A program made the position numbers and the translations under genes. From assembly GCA_934456315.1 (NCBI GenBank), contig CAKSHG010000091.1:1-8210 (forward strand): a stretch of DNA of 8,210 nucleotides, written 5' to 3'. Shown here one piece after another: positions 1-5,085 of this stretch. Within the stretch, counting starts at the first letter, position 1. Each line of letters begins with the position of its first letter. This DNA is from an uncultured Oscillospiraceae bacterium (GTDB lineage Bacteria > Bacillota > Clostridia > Oscillospirales > Ruminococcaceae). The notes under the pieces are model-generated. The model had not been told where the DNA came from. It made no database searches and saw nothing but the letters and a program-made list of their open reading frames with translations.

Positions 1-318
1 CACTACGAGGACCTGAAGCTGCTGTACGACATGTACCAGGAGAAGCAGCTCAAGAACATGGCGTGCATAGTTGACACCAACCATTCCAACAGCGGCAAGA
101 AGTACCTCGAGCAGATACGCATCGCGAACGAGATACTCCACTCCATGCGCCACTCCCCGGAGATTCGCAGCATGGTAAAGGGTCTGATGATAGAGAGCTA
201 CATCGAGGACGGCGCGCAGAAGGTCGGCGACGGCGTTTACGGCAAGTCCATCACTGACCCCTGCCTCGGCTGGGAAAAGAGCGAGAAGCTCGTTCTCGAT
301 ATAGCAGACCAACTTTAA
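1..318 (+). CDS. aroF: class I 3-deoxy-7-phosphoheptulonate (DAHP) synthase, C-terminal part
   Basis: The gene enters from the left edge; 105 codons remain, in frame from base 1, ending at TAA 316-318. DAHP synthase condenses phosphoenolpyruvate and erythrose 4-phosphate, the first step of the shikimate pathway, in the cytoplasm. The visible part matches the C-terminal barrel of the AroF/G/H type: an I-V-D-T-N-H-S-N-S-G-K-K segment corresponding to the family's D-F-S-H-A-N-S metal/substrate loop, then M-I-E-S-Y-I-E-D-G, and the strongly diagnostic Y-G-K-S-I-T-D-P-C-L-G-W-E near the end. The family is about 350 residues long, so roughly the first 70% lies outside the window and feedback-inhibition residues cannot be judged. 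No U-tract terminator follows; the next 120 bases are a repeat-like element. The family call is firm. The choice among aroF/G/H symbols is conventional. Confidence 0.93.
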   Translation, partial: HYEDLKLLYDMYQEKQLKNMACIVDTNHSNSGKKYLEQIRIANEILHSMRHSPEIRSMVKGLMIESYIEDGAQKVGDGVYGKSITDPCLGWEKSEKLVLDIADQL

Positions 319-321
319 TGA

Positions 322-439
322 TAATTCGGAATTCCAGTGCCGCTGTCGCGGCGGTTATCCGATCGTATCAAATTTAAATAACGTCCTGCGAAGCAGGACA
401 CCATAATTCCGAATTCCGAATTAAGAATTCCGAATTAAT
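322..439. repeat. heptad-flanked, structured intergenic repeat-like element
   Basis: The right arm at 405-439 is five back-to-back 7-bp units, AATTCCG, AATTCCG, AATTAAG, AATTCCG, AATTAAT. The left arm carries the same heptad inverted (AATTCGG 323-329). The 13 bases at 322-334 are an exact reverse complement of 411-423 and again of 425-437. Between the arms are two hairpins: GCCGC/GCGGC at 339-352 and a perfect 7-bp stem, GTCCTGC-GAA-GCAGGAC, at 383-399. No coding frame is convincing here. Terminal inverted repeats around a structured core suggest a small dispersed non-coding element (MITE- or REP-like), but only one copy is visible, so mobility is inference. I cannot identify a target-site duplication. 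Confidence 0.6.
383..399. other. perfect hairpin GTCCTGC-GAA-GCAGGAC inside the repeat element
   Basis: A 7-bp perfect inverted repeat closes a three-base GAA loop. The following bases (ACCATAATTCC) contain no T-tract, so it is not a standard intrinsic terminator for the upstream DAHP synthase gene. It might act as a 3'-end processing or protective structure, or be the core fold of the repeat element. Confidence 0.55.
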
Positions 440-628
440 TTTAAAGCGTTGATGGGAATCGAGTAGTCCCGGAAGTCCCTTTCAGAGAGCCGCTGTGTGG
501 TGCGAAGCGGCAGGGGCTCTGTGCGGCGAATTACCTCCCGGAGCGGCGGAGCGAAGCGCGCGAGCGTGCGTAGTTCCGCACGGGTAAGCCCGTTACAGCT
601 GCCACGAGGCGGGAGCATTCCCGCGAAC

Positions 629-657
629 AGAGGTGGTACCGCGTTCATTCGCCCTCT
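629..657 (+). promoter_or_regulatory. T-box antiterminator
   Basis: AGAGG (629-633) can pair with CCTCT (653-657) to form the antiterminator, leaving the TGGTACC bulge available for the NCCA end of uncharged tRNA. The CCTCT strand is shared with the terminator hairpin at 650-680, so the two structures exclude each other, as expected in T-box control. Confidence 0.85.
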
Positions 658-689
658 TTGAGTTACGGCTCGGGAGGGCGTTCGTATTT
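650..689 (+). terminator. T-box attenuator terminator hairpin
   Basis: CGCCCTC (650-656) pairs perfectly with GAGGGCG (674-680) and is followed by TTCGTATTT (681-689). The U-run is interrupted by CG and A, so this is weaker than a classical terminator tail. A second small hairpin, CCCGG/CCGGG (690-694 with 701-705), follows just before the ribosome binding site. The call rests on the shared strand with the antiterminator. Confidence 0.75.
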
Positions 690-718
690 CCCGGGTTTTT
701 CCGGGGAGAATACACCAC

Positions 719-726
719 GGAGGTGA
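719..726 (+). promoter_or_regulatory. strong ribosome binding site of the NUDIX gene
   Basis: GGAGGTGA (719-726) is a near-complete match to the 16S rRNA 3' end and stands 4 bases before the ATG at 731. It fixes the start codon and shows that the T-box leader is designed to deliver ribosomes to this gene. Confidence 0.9.
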
Positions 727-730
727 CAGC

Positions 731-1216
731 ATGAAATTCACATATTGCCCGGACTGCGGCGGAAAGCTGACGGCAAAGCCCATCGGCGACGAGGGCGAGG
801 TCCCGTTCTGCGAAAGCTGCGGACGTCCGTGGTTCAGCGTTTCCTATCCCTGCGTGATATGCCTGCTGACCGATGGAGCGGGGAAGTACGCGCTTATCCG
901 CCAGACCTACGCTACGAGGAACTACGTCTGCGTCGCGGGGTTCATCAAGGAGCGCGAAACCGCCGAGCAGACCGCAGTCCGCGAGATACGCGAGGAAACC
1001 GGGCTGGAGGTCCGGAGCCTCCGGTTCGTCAGCAGCTACTACTACCCGAAGCACGACAACCTCATGCTCGGCTACCTCTGCACGGTGAAACCGGGGGAGT
1101 TCCGGCTTTCCGGCGAGGTGGAAACGGCCGGGTGGTTCAGCCTGGAGGAAGCCCGGGAGCTGCTTAGCCGCAGCACGGTTGGTAAGGATCTTCTGAGGGA
1201 TTCGCTCGCATTGTGA
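731..1216 (+). CDS. NUDIX hydrolase with N-terminal zinc ribbon, NudC-like
   Basis: A 161-residue cytoplasmic hydrolase. A zinc ribbon comes first (C6-x2-C9 ... C27-x2-C30), then a NUDIX fold with a perfect box from G70 to L92 (G-x5-E-x7-RE-I-R-EE-T-G-L), whose glutamates bind Mg2+ and hydrolyse nucleoside diphosphates linked to a group X. The layout resembles NADH pyrophosphatases (NudC), but the family's N-terminal domain is missing. The SQPWPFPxS signature after the box is altered: S102, P106 and the L-M-L-G at 111-114 are kept, while Trp becomes Tyr105 and the Phe-Pro pair becomes Lys107-His108. NAD(H) is therefore not assured as substrate; other nucleotide or capped-RNA substrates are possible. 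The start has an excellent Shine-Dalgarno site. It is the first gene after a T-box leader, an unusual target. The next gene starts 12 bases after the stop. Confidence 0.92.
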   Translation: MKFTYCPDCGGKLTAKPIGDEGEVPFCESCGRPWFSVSYPCVICLLTDGAGKYALIRQTYATRNYVCVAGFIKERETAEQTAVREIREETGLEVRSLRFVSSYYYPKHDNLMLGYLCTVKPGEFRLSGEVETAGWFSLEEARELLSRSTVGKDLLRDSLAL

Positions 1217-1228
1217 ATATGATATGAT

Positions 1229-1753
1229 ATGAAAAAGGCGGTTTTGATTATTGCTCTGGCTGCAGTGGCGCTTGCGCCGGGATGTTCCGGGAATGGCTCC
1301 TCTGTTCAGCAGTTTTCCTGCGATGAGGTTTCATTCAGCATTGATATTCCGGATTTCGTTAGTTACAAGGCACAAAACACGGAACTCAGCCAATCCAGTT
1401 TTCTTATTTATGACAAGACTGTCAGCCTTGCGGTGAGCGGCGATGGCGGCAAGCCCGTGACTATGAGCGTACAATACAACGAAAACAGCAGCGGAAACAC
1501 TATGCTTGAAGGCGGTCGATTACTGGCTGAGGCATCGCCGGACACTTTGTCAATCGACGAGCTTGAGATCGACGGGGTCGATTCGTATATTTTTTATTAC
1601 AGCAGACAGGGGTCAGTCCACAGCTATTACATGCTTGATGATAAATCTTGGGTCGTGGTTTCGTACATACTGGACGGAGGCGAGTTAGGAAAATATCAGG
1701 ACGCGCTTGTGGATTCACTGAAGAGCTTTAAGCTAACAGATAATGCCGGATAA
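1229..1753 (+). CDS. small lipoprotein of unknown function
   Basis: 174 residues. The N-terminus is a lipoprotein signal: two lysines, a hydrophobic stretch (4-16) and a lipobox-like A-P-G-C with Cys19 as the lipidated residue; Pro at -2 is atypical. After a short Gly/Ser linker, the mature part is a mainly polar, beta-rich domain (F-S-I-D-I-P-D, S-V-Q-Y-N-E-N, Y-I-F-Y-Y-S-R) with a late W-V-V-V-S-Y. This resembles small extracytoplasmic domains that many Firmicutes lipoproteins carry, but I do not recognise a family. The start is fixed by the signal peptide, yet no Shine-Dalgarno site lies at normal distance. Three ATGs (1219, 1224, 1229) fall in three different frames within ATATG microrepeats, so translation may depend on coupling to the NUDIX stop at 1216. 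Base composition is more AT-rich than the flanking genes. It lies between the NUDIX gene and tyrS on the same strand with no visible terminator. Confidence 0.8.
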   Translation: MKKAVLIIALAAVALAPGCSGNGSSVQQFSCDEVSFSIDIPDFVSYKAQNTELSQSSFLIYDKTVSLAVSGDGGKPVTMSVQYNENSSGNTMLEGGRLLAEASPDTLSIDELEIDGVDSYIFYYSRQGSVHSYYMLDDKSWVVVSYILDGGELGKYQDALVDSLKSFKLTDNAG

Positions 1754-1780
1754 TGACCGACGCCGAAAGGGGTGGTATCA

Positions 1781-1828
1781 ATGGAAATTAAAAGAGTTTC
1801 CATCGCTTATGGGAGATTTCCCGGATAA
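1781..1828 (+). CDS. possible 15-residue short ORF ahead of tyrS
   Basis: ATG at 1781 encodes MEIKRVSIAYGRFPG and stops at TAA 1826. A good Shine-Dalgarno-like AAAGGGGTGG (1766-1775) stands 5 bases before it, the main reason to list it. It contains only one Tyr codon, so it is not an obvious attenuator leader peptide. It could be a short coupled ORF, the remnant of a lost gene, or chance. The sequence CCGGATAATG at its stop also occurs at the stop of the preceding lipoprotein gene (1746-1755). Confidence 0.25.
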   Translation: MEIKRVSIAYGRFPG

Positions 1829-1864
1829 TGCACTGTTGAAAGTTGAAAATTTAAATTAACATAC

Positions 1865-1870
1865 AAGGAG
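1865..1870 (+). promoter_or_regulatory. ribosome binding site of tyrS
   Basis: AAGGAG (1865-1870) lies 8 bases before the ATG at 1879 and fixes the tyrS start. The 50 bases before it are AT-rich (two TTGAAA copies at 1836 and 1843), but I find no convincing -10 partner, so I do not call a separate tyrS promoter. Confidence 0.85.
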
Positions 1871-1878
1871 AAAAAACA

Positions 1879-3084
1879 ATGACACTTTACGACGAACTGG
1901 TAGCGCGCGGACTCATCGCGCAGGTGACAAACGAGGAAGAAATCAAGAAGATGATTAACGAAGGCAAGGCGACCTTCTACATCGGCTTCGACCCGACAGC
2001 GGATTCGCTCCACGTCGGACACTTCATGGCTCTGTGCCTTATGAAGAGATTGCAGATGGCTGGCAACAAGCCCATCGCGCTCCTCGGCGGCGGCACCGGA
2101 ATGATAGGCGACCCCTCCGGCAAGTCCGACATGAGAAAGATGCTCACACCGGAAACTATCCAGCACAACATCGACTGCTTCAAGAAGCAGATGAGCCGCT
2201 TCATCGACTTCTCCGACGGCAAGGCTATCATGGTCAACAACGCCGACTGGCTGATGAACCTCAACTACATCGACGTTCTGCGCGAGGTAGGCGCGTGCTT
2301 CAGCGTCAACAAGATGCTGTCCTTCGAGTGCTACAAGCAGCGCTGGGAGCGCGGTCTGACGTTCCTGGAGTTCAACTACATGATAATGCAGAGCTACGAC
2401 TTCTACATGCTGTACCAGAAGTACGGCTGCAACATGCAGTTCGGCGGCGACGACCAGTGGGCTAACATGCTTGGCGGCACCGAGCTTATCCGCAAGAAGC
2501 TCGGTAAGGACGCTCACGCGATGACCATCACGCTGCTGCTCAACTCCGAGGGCAAGAAGATGGGCAAGACCGAAAAGGGCGCCGTATGGCTCGACCCCGA
2601 AAAGACCTCCCCGTTCGAGTTCTTCCAGTACTGGAGAAACGTCGGCGACGCAGACGTCATGAAGTGCATACGCATGCTGACGTTCCTGCCGATAGAGGAG
2701 ATAGAGGCTATGTCCAGCTGGGAGGGCAGCCAGCTCAACAAGGCTAAGGAGATACTCGCGTATGAGCTGACAAAGCTCGTCCACGGCGAGGAGGAAGCCA
2801 ACAAGGCTCTGGACGCCGCAAAGGCGCTGTTCGGCGGCAAGGGCAACACCGAGAACATGCCCACCACCGAGCTTGAGCTTCCCGAGGGCAAGATAGGCAT
2901 TCTCGACCTGATGGTAGCTACCAAGCTGGTAAACTCCAAGCGCGAGGCAAGGACCCTCATCGCTGGTAAGGGCGTTGCAGTCAACGACGTCATCGTCGAG
3001 GACCCGAACGCAGAGATAACTATCGACGGCGAGGTAATTATCCGCAAGGGCAAGAAGGTTTACCACAAGGTTGTAAGGAAGTAA
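1879..3084 (+). CDS. tyrS: tyrosyl-tRNA synthetase
   Basis: 401 residues, close to the usual 400-425 length of bacterial TyrRS. It attaches tyrosine to tRNA-Tyr in the cytoplasm. The class I catalytic core is clear: Y34, D38 and H45-V-G-H48 (HIGH motif) in [15 protein letters not shown], with the same numbering as the Geobacillus enzyme. Tyrosine-pocket residues Y167, Q171 and D174 follow, then F-G-G-D-D-Q-W-A-N (188-196), and the KMSKS loop as K-M-G-K-T (227-231), the form typical of the TyrS rather than the TyrZ subfamily. An S4 RNA-binding domain occupies about 341-401 ([13 protein letters not shown]). The usual Gly after Q-W in the D-D-Q-W-G-N motif is Ala here. The gene is followed after about 20 bases by a perfect terminator. 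No T-box sits immediately upstream; the only one in the window is 1.2 kb upstream. Confidence 0.98.
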   Translation: MTLYDELVARGLIAQVTNEEEIKKMINEGKATFYIGFDPTADSLHVGHFMALCLMKRLQMAGNKPIALLGGGTGMIGDPSGKSDMRKMLTPETIQHNIDCFKKQMSRFIDFSDGKAIMVNNADWLMNLNYIDVLREVGACFSVNKMLSFECYKQRWERGLTFLEFNYMIMQSYDFYMLYQKYGCNMQFGGDDQWANMLGGTELIRKKLGKDAHAMTITLLLNSEGKKMGKTEKGAVWLDPEKTSPFEFFQYWRNVGDADVMKCIRMLTFLPIEEIEAMSSWEGSQLNKAKEILAYELTKLVHGEEEANKALDAAKALFGGKGNTENMPTTELELPEGKIGILDLMVATKLVNSKREARTLIAGKGVAVNDVIVEDPNAEITIDGEVIIRKGKKVYHKVVRK

Positions 3085-3104
3085 TTCTGACATCCACTTT
3101 GTGA

Positions 3105-3139
3105 AAAAACAGGAACTGACTGATTCAGTTCCTGTTTTT
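3105..3139. terminator. bidirectional intrinsic terminator between tyrS and the convergent lipoprotein gene
   Basis: AAAAACAGGAACTGA (3105-3119) and TCAGTTCCTGTTTTT (3125-3139) are exact reverse complements, a 15-bp perfect stem around a 5-base loop. The outer A/T runs give a U-tract in either direction. It lies 20 bases after the tyrS stop and 2 bases beyond the end of the - strand gene, so it can serve both. Confidence 0.95.
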
Positions 3140-3141
3140 CT

Positions 3142-3771
3142 TTATGCAAGCGCGTTGAATTCCGCGCTCATGATGTATTTCCCGCCGGGATCGCTCGGGT
3201 TCAGCAGACCGTACGCTTCGTTGCCGTCTATAGTGAAGCTCTTGGTCAGGCGGTATCTGCCGCCGACCGGTTCGTATATCGAAAGGTCTTCGTAATAATC
3301 CTTTGCGAGGATTATCAGGTCAGCCTGACTTGTAAACGCATAATTTGTCGACTGGTCGTCGTATTCGGCGGGAATCCATTCGCCGGAGTTGTCCTGGCGC
3401 AGCACTTCGATCTCTGAGCCGCCGATCAGCATGTCTGTCTTGTTGTTATTGTTGTGTATAGTCATTGCGATGAGAATATCTCCGCTGATACTTATTGGTT
3501 CCGGGTATATGACGGTAAGGAAAGCCGACATGTCGTTATAGCTGACTGTTTTTTCGCCCTCTGTCCATGTAACTCCGTTGTCGGAACTGGTGTACACGGT
3601 CTTGTCCGGAAAAGTCACTGTCAGCACAAGGTCAGCGGAGTATTCCGGCTCGCTGGCTTCCGCCGTGACAGACTGTCCTGCTGCTGACGTGGACGCAGGT
3701 GACGACTGACAGCCGGAAACCATCATAAGCGCAAGAATGCCGGAAAGCATAATTGCAGAGCGTATTTTCAT
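3142..3771 (-). CDS. lipoprotein with possible bacterial Ig-like C-terminal domain
   Basis: 209 residues read on the - strand. A lipoprotein signal peptide ends in V18-S-G-C21, a standard lipobox, followed by a Ser/Ala/Thr/Glu-rich linker (about 22-43) that would space the domain from the membrane. The mature part is beta-rich. It includes S-S-D-N-G-V-T-W, which fits the Asp-box pattern SxDxGxxW, and near the C-terminus G-R-Y-R-L-T-K-S-F followed by Y-I-M-S-A-E-F. The latter resembles the last strands of Ig-like domains found in many Clostridia lipoproteins (a resemblance from memory, not a search). A strong AAAAGGAGGG ribosome site (3778-3787) and a consensus promoter precede it, so it is probably well expressed as a single-gene unit. 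It faces tyrS across a shared terminator and is divergent from the operon at 4041. Function unknown. Confidence 0.85.
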   Translation of the reverse strand: MKIRSAIMLSGILALMMVSGCQSSPASTSAAGQSVTAEASEPEYSADLVLTVTFPDKTVYTSSDNGVTWTEGEKTVSYNDMSAFLTVIYPEPISISGDILIAMTIHNNNNKTDMLIGGSEIEVLRQDNSGEWIPAEYDDQSTNYAFTSQADLIILAKDYYEDLSIYEPVGGRYRLTKSFTIDGNEAYGLLNPSDPGGKYIMSAEFNALA

Positions 3772-3777
3772 GGAAAT

Positions 3778-3787
3778 CCCTCCTTTT
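3778..3787 (-). promoter_or_regulatory. ribosome binding site of the - strand lipoprotein gene
   Basis: On the - strand this reads AAAAGGAGGG and ends 6 bases before the ATG (3771-3769), confirming that start. Confidence 0.88.
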
Positions 3788-3794
3788 TAGGTAT

Positions 3795-3823
3795 ATTATA
3801 GCATTGAACCTAACGCGTGTCAA
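3795..3823 (-). promoter_or_regulatory. perfect-consensus sigma-A promoter for the - strand lipoprotein
   Basis: On the - strand the -35 box is TTGACA (3823-3818), the spacer is exactly 17 bases (3817-3801), and the -10 box is TATAAT (3800-3795), preceded by TGC, an extended -10. Both hexamers match consensus at every position. The start codon lies about 23 bases after the -10 box, so the 5' UTR is very short and contains essentially only the ribosome site. Confidence 0.92.
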
Positions 3824-3927
3824 TGGCAAATAACAACAAAAAACAGGTTACGAAATCGTACGATCAACAAAGTGCAGCCGCATAAAATGTAATTCTTGTG
3901 AAAACTCTTACTGCGCGAAAAAAGGGC
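3824..3927. other. divergent intergenic core between two promoters, with a 10-bp palindrome
   Basis: About 100 AT-rich bases separate the two -35 boxes. I see no coding frame. A perfect palindrome ATCGTACGAT at 3855-3864 could be an operator for a dimeric regulator acting on either promoter, but short palindromes also arise by chance. Confidence 0.4.
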
Positions 3928-3956
3928 TTGAATTATGTATGAATATGTGATAAAAT
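3928..3956 (+). promoter_or_regulatory. sigma-A promoter for the membrane protein / two-component operon
   Basis: TTGAAT (3928-3933), a 17-base spacer and TAAAAT (3951-3956) with an upstream TG at 3948-3949 (extended -10). Four of six and five of six positions match the -35 and -10 consensus. The predicted start near 3963 gives a leader of about 78 bases before the ATG at 4041. Confidence 0.75.
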
Positions 3957-3978
3957 AATATAAGATATGTCTAGTTGC

Positions 3979-4008
3979 GACCCGCTTGCCCGGGTCCGGA
4001 TATATCCG
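3979..4008 (+). promoter_or_regulatory. structured 5' leader element upstream of the membrane protein gene
   Basis: Two adjacent inverted repeats lie in the predicted 5' UTR: GACCCG-CTTGCC-CGGGTC (3979-3996, perfect 6-bp stem) and the 12-bp palindrome CGGATATATCCG (3997-4008). They abut without a gap. They could stabilise the mRNA, bind a regulator, or be part of an RNA switch. I do not recognise a known riboswitch consensus, and no U-tract follows, so a terminator is unlikely. Confidence 0.45.
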
Positions 4009-4040
4009 ACTATGTGTATTCGATAAGGAGCTTATTTGAT

Positions 4041-5063
4041 ATGAAAGACAACAGCAGACTGGGGCTGTGGGTGCTTATCCCTGCATGGGTACTGGCATTC
4101 GCGGCAAGAATGGCGCAGATCTGCGCGGGAACCGACATGACCTCCGGTTTCCTGAAGTACGACAACAGTTTCTTCATGAACGCCTGCTACTGGGGCGCCG
4201 TGCTGCTCTCCCTCGCGGGAGCGGTCGCTGCCGCAGTCTGTGACCGGAAAAAGGGCAGCGCGTTCTATCAGACCCCGGTGGAGCGCTTCACCGACGGCAG
4301 AGCCGCTGCGATAGGCTTCGGACTGCTCCTACCCGCGATGGGAGCGCTTTACGAGGGCTACAGCGAGGCGGTCATTCCCGAGGGCAGCAACATCTCGCCC
4401 TCCCCGTTCATGATGTTCGTGAATTTTCTGTTCGGAGCAGTCATGCTGGTGACCGCGTTCGTTATCCTGTATAAGAAGGAATTCAAGCCCGCGCTGGGAT
4501 TCGCCATGACCGGCGGCGCCGTTTACTACACACTGCGCGGCATCGGCGTTTTCCTCGAGAGAATGGCAGTCACCACCCGCCCCGAGTACCTCATAAACTG
4601 CATGACCGACATCGCTGCCGCTATATTCTTCATGCAGATGGCAAAGCTGCTTTCCGGCAACGAGGGAAAGTGCACCCGCGAGGCTCTGACCGTGACCGGC
4701 GCCGTTTCCGTTTCGCTCATACTCGGGAATGCACTGGCGGTCATCGCGGCTTCGCTGATGGGTCCCGCAGAGGTCGCCGCGCGTATCGTCACCTCCAGCT
4801 CCGCAGCAGAAATGCTGTTCCAGCTCAACTACGGCAGCGAGGCTTACTACATGAGCTGGGCACCCGCATCTGAAATCGCGGCGGGGATTTTCGCCGCAGT
4901 AGCACTCATCGCGCTGTACATGAAGCCATCCGACAAGCCCGCAGAGCAGGCTGAAACCGTTGAGAGCGAGAGCTTCGCGGAAACCCCGGCTGCCGTACTC
5001 CCCGCGGAGGAAAGCCAGCCAGAGCAGGCTTCCGCACCTGACCACCTTGACGACGAGTACTGA
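4041..5063 (+). CDS. eight-helix membrane protein with acidic C-terminal tail, function unknown
   Basis: 340 residues, starting at ATG 4041 with AAGGAG (4025-4030) upstream. An in-frame TTG at 3975 would extend it by 22 residues but lies inside the structured leader and lacks a good ribosome site. Hydrophobic segments at about 8-26, 47-67, 88-108, 123-144, 150-171, 184-204, 216-240 and 275-294 suggest eight transmembrane helices. The tail from 295 to 340 is rich in Glu, Ala, Pro and Ser, ends in D-D-E-Y, and is probably cytoplasmic and disordered. I find no transporter or enzyme motif. It is first in an operon with a lipoprotein and a two-component pair (22 bases to the next start), so a role in envelope sensing or as a partner of the sensor kinase is a reasonable inference, not shown. 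Confidence 0.85.
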   Translation: MKDNSRLGLWVLIPAWVLAFAARMAQICAGTDMTSGFLKYDNSFFMNACYWGAVLLSLAGAVAAAVCDRKKGSAFYQTPVERFTDGRAAAIGFGLLLPAMGALYEGYSEAVIPEGSNISPSPFMMFVNFLFGAVMLVTAFVILYKKEFKPALGFAMTGGAVYYTLRGIGVFLERMAVTTRPEYLINCMTDIAAAIFFMQMAKLLSGNEGKCTREALTVTGAVSVSLILGNALAVIAASLMGPAEVAARIVTSSSAAEMLFQLNYGSEAYYMSWAPASEIAAGIFAAVALIALYMKPSDKPAEQAETVESESFAETPAAVLPAEESQPEQASAPDHLDDEY

Positions 5064-5085
5064 TACACAATAACGAGAGGGAACC

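Larger units (their letters stand above)
446..689 (+). promoter_or_regulatory. T-box riboswitch leader (tRNA-sensing transcription attenuator)
   Basis: All major T-box landmarks are present in order. Stem I starts around 446 with the kink-turn-like TTGATGGG (449-456), which pairs across to TCCC-GGAGC (536-543), followed by the loop E strand AGTA (462-465). CAGAGAG (483-489) and GGTGCGAA (499-506) form the distal AG-bulge and terminal-loop part. The 3' loop strand is GAATTACC (528-535), containing the specifier. CCGTTA (590-595) is the stem IIA/B element. Stem III is perfect: GCGGGA-GCAT-TCCCGC at 609-624. The T-box proper is AGAGGTGGTACCGCG (629-643). The specifier is ambiguous: counting directly after GAA gives UUA (531-533, Leu), while one base later gives UAC (532-534, Tyr). 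C-ending specifiers are commoner and tyrS lies downstream, which favours Tyr; strict alignment favours UUA. The leader directly precedes the NUDIX gene. Confidence 0.93.

Noticed and set aside
383..410. Intrinsic terminator for the DAHP synthase gene
   Set aside because: The 7-bp hairpin is perfect, but no T-tract follows it, so it does not meet the usual terminator pattern.
405..439. CRISPR-like short tandem repeat
   Set aside because: The units are 7 bp, contiguous and without spacers; this is a simple tandem repeat, not a CRISPR array.
593..1054. A 153-codon - strand open frame over the T-box and NUDIX gene
   Set aside because: It runs across the T-box terminator and the NUDIX box, both well supported on the + strand.
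1836..1864. Promoter for tyrS from the TTGAAA hexamers at 1836 and 1843
   Set aside because: No acceptable -10 hexamer lies 16-18 bases downstream of either; the pair looks like AT-rich spacer.
1807..3093. A 428-codon open frame on the - strand opposite tyrS
   Set aside because: It is the mirror of a highly conserved tyrS gene. Its product is Leu/Val/His-rich with no recognisable motif or ribosome site, as expected from GC-rich codons read backwards.
3975..4040. N-terminal extension of the membrane protein from a TTG at 3975
   Set aside because: The TTG lies just before the GACCCG/CGGGTC hairpin without a ribosome site, while AAGGAG before ATG 4041 gives a normal start directly ahead of the first transmembrane segment.
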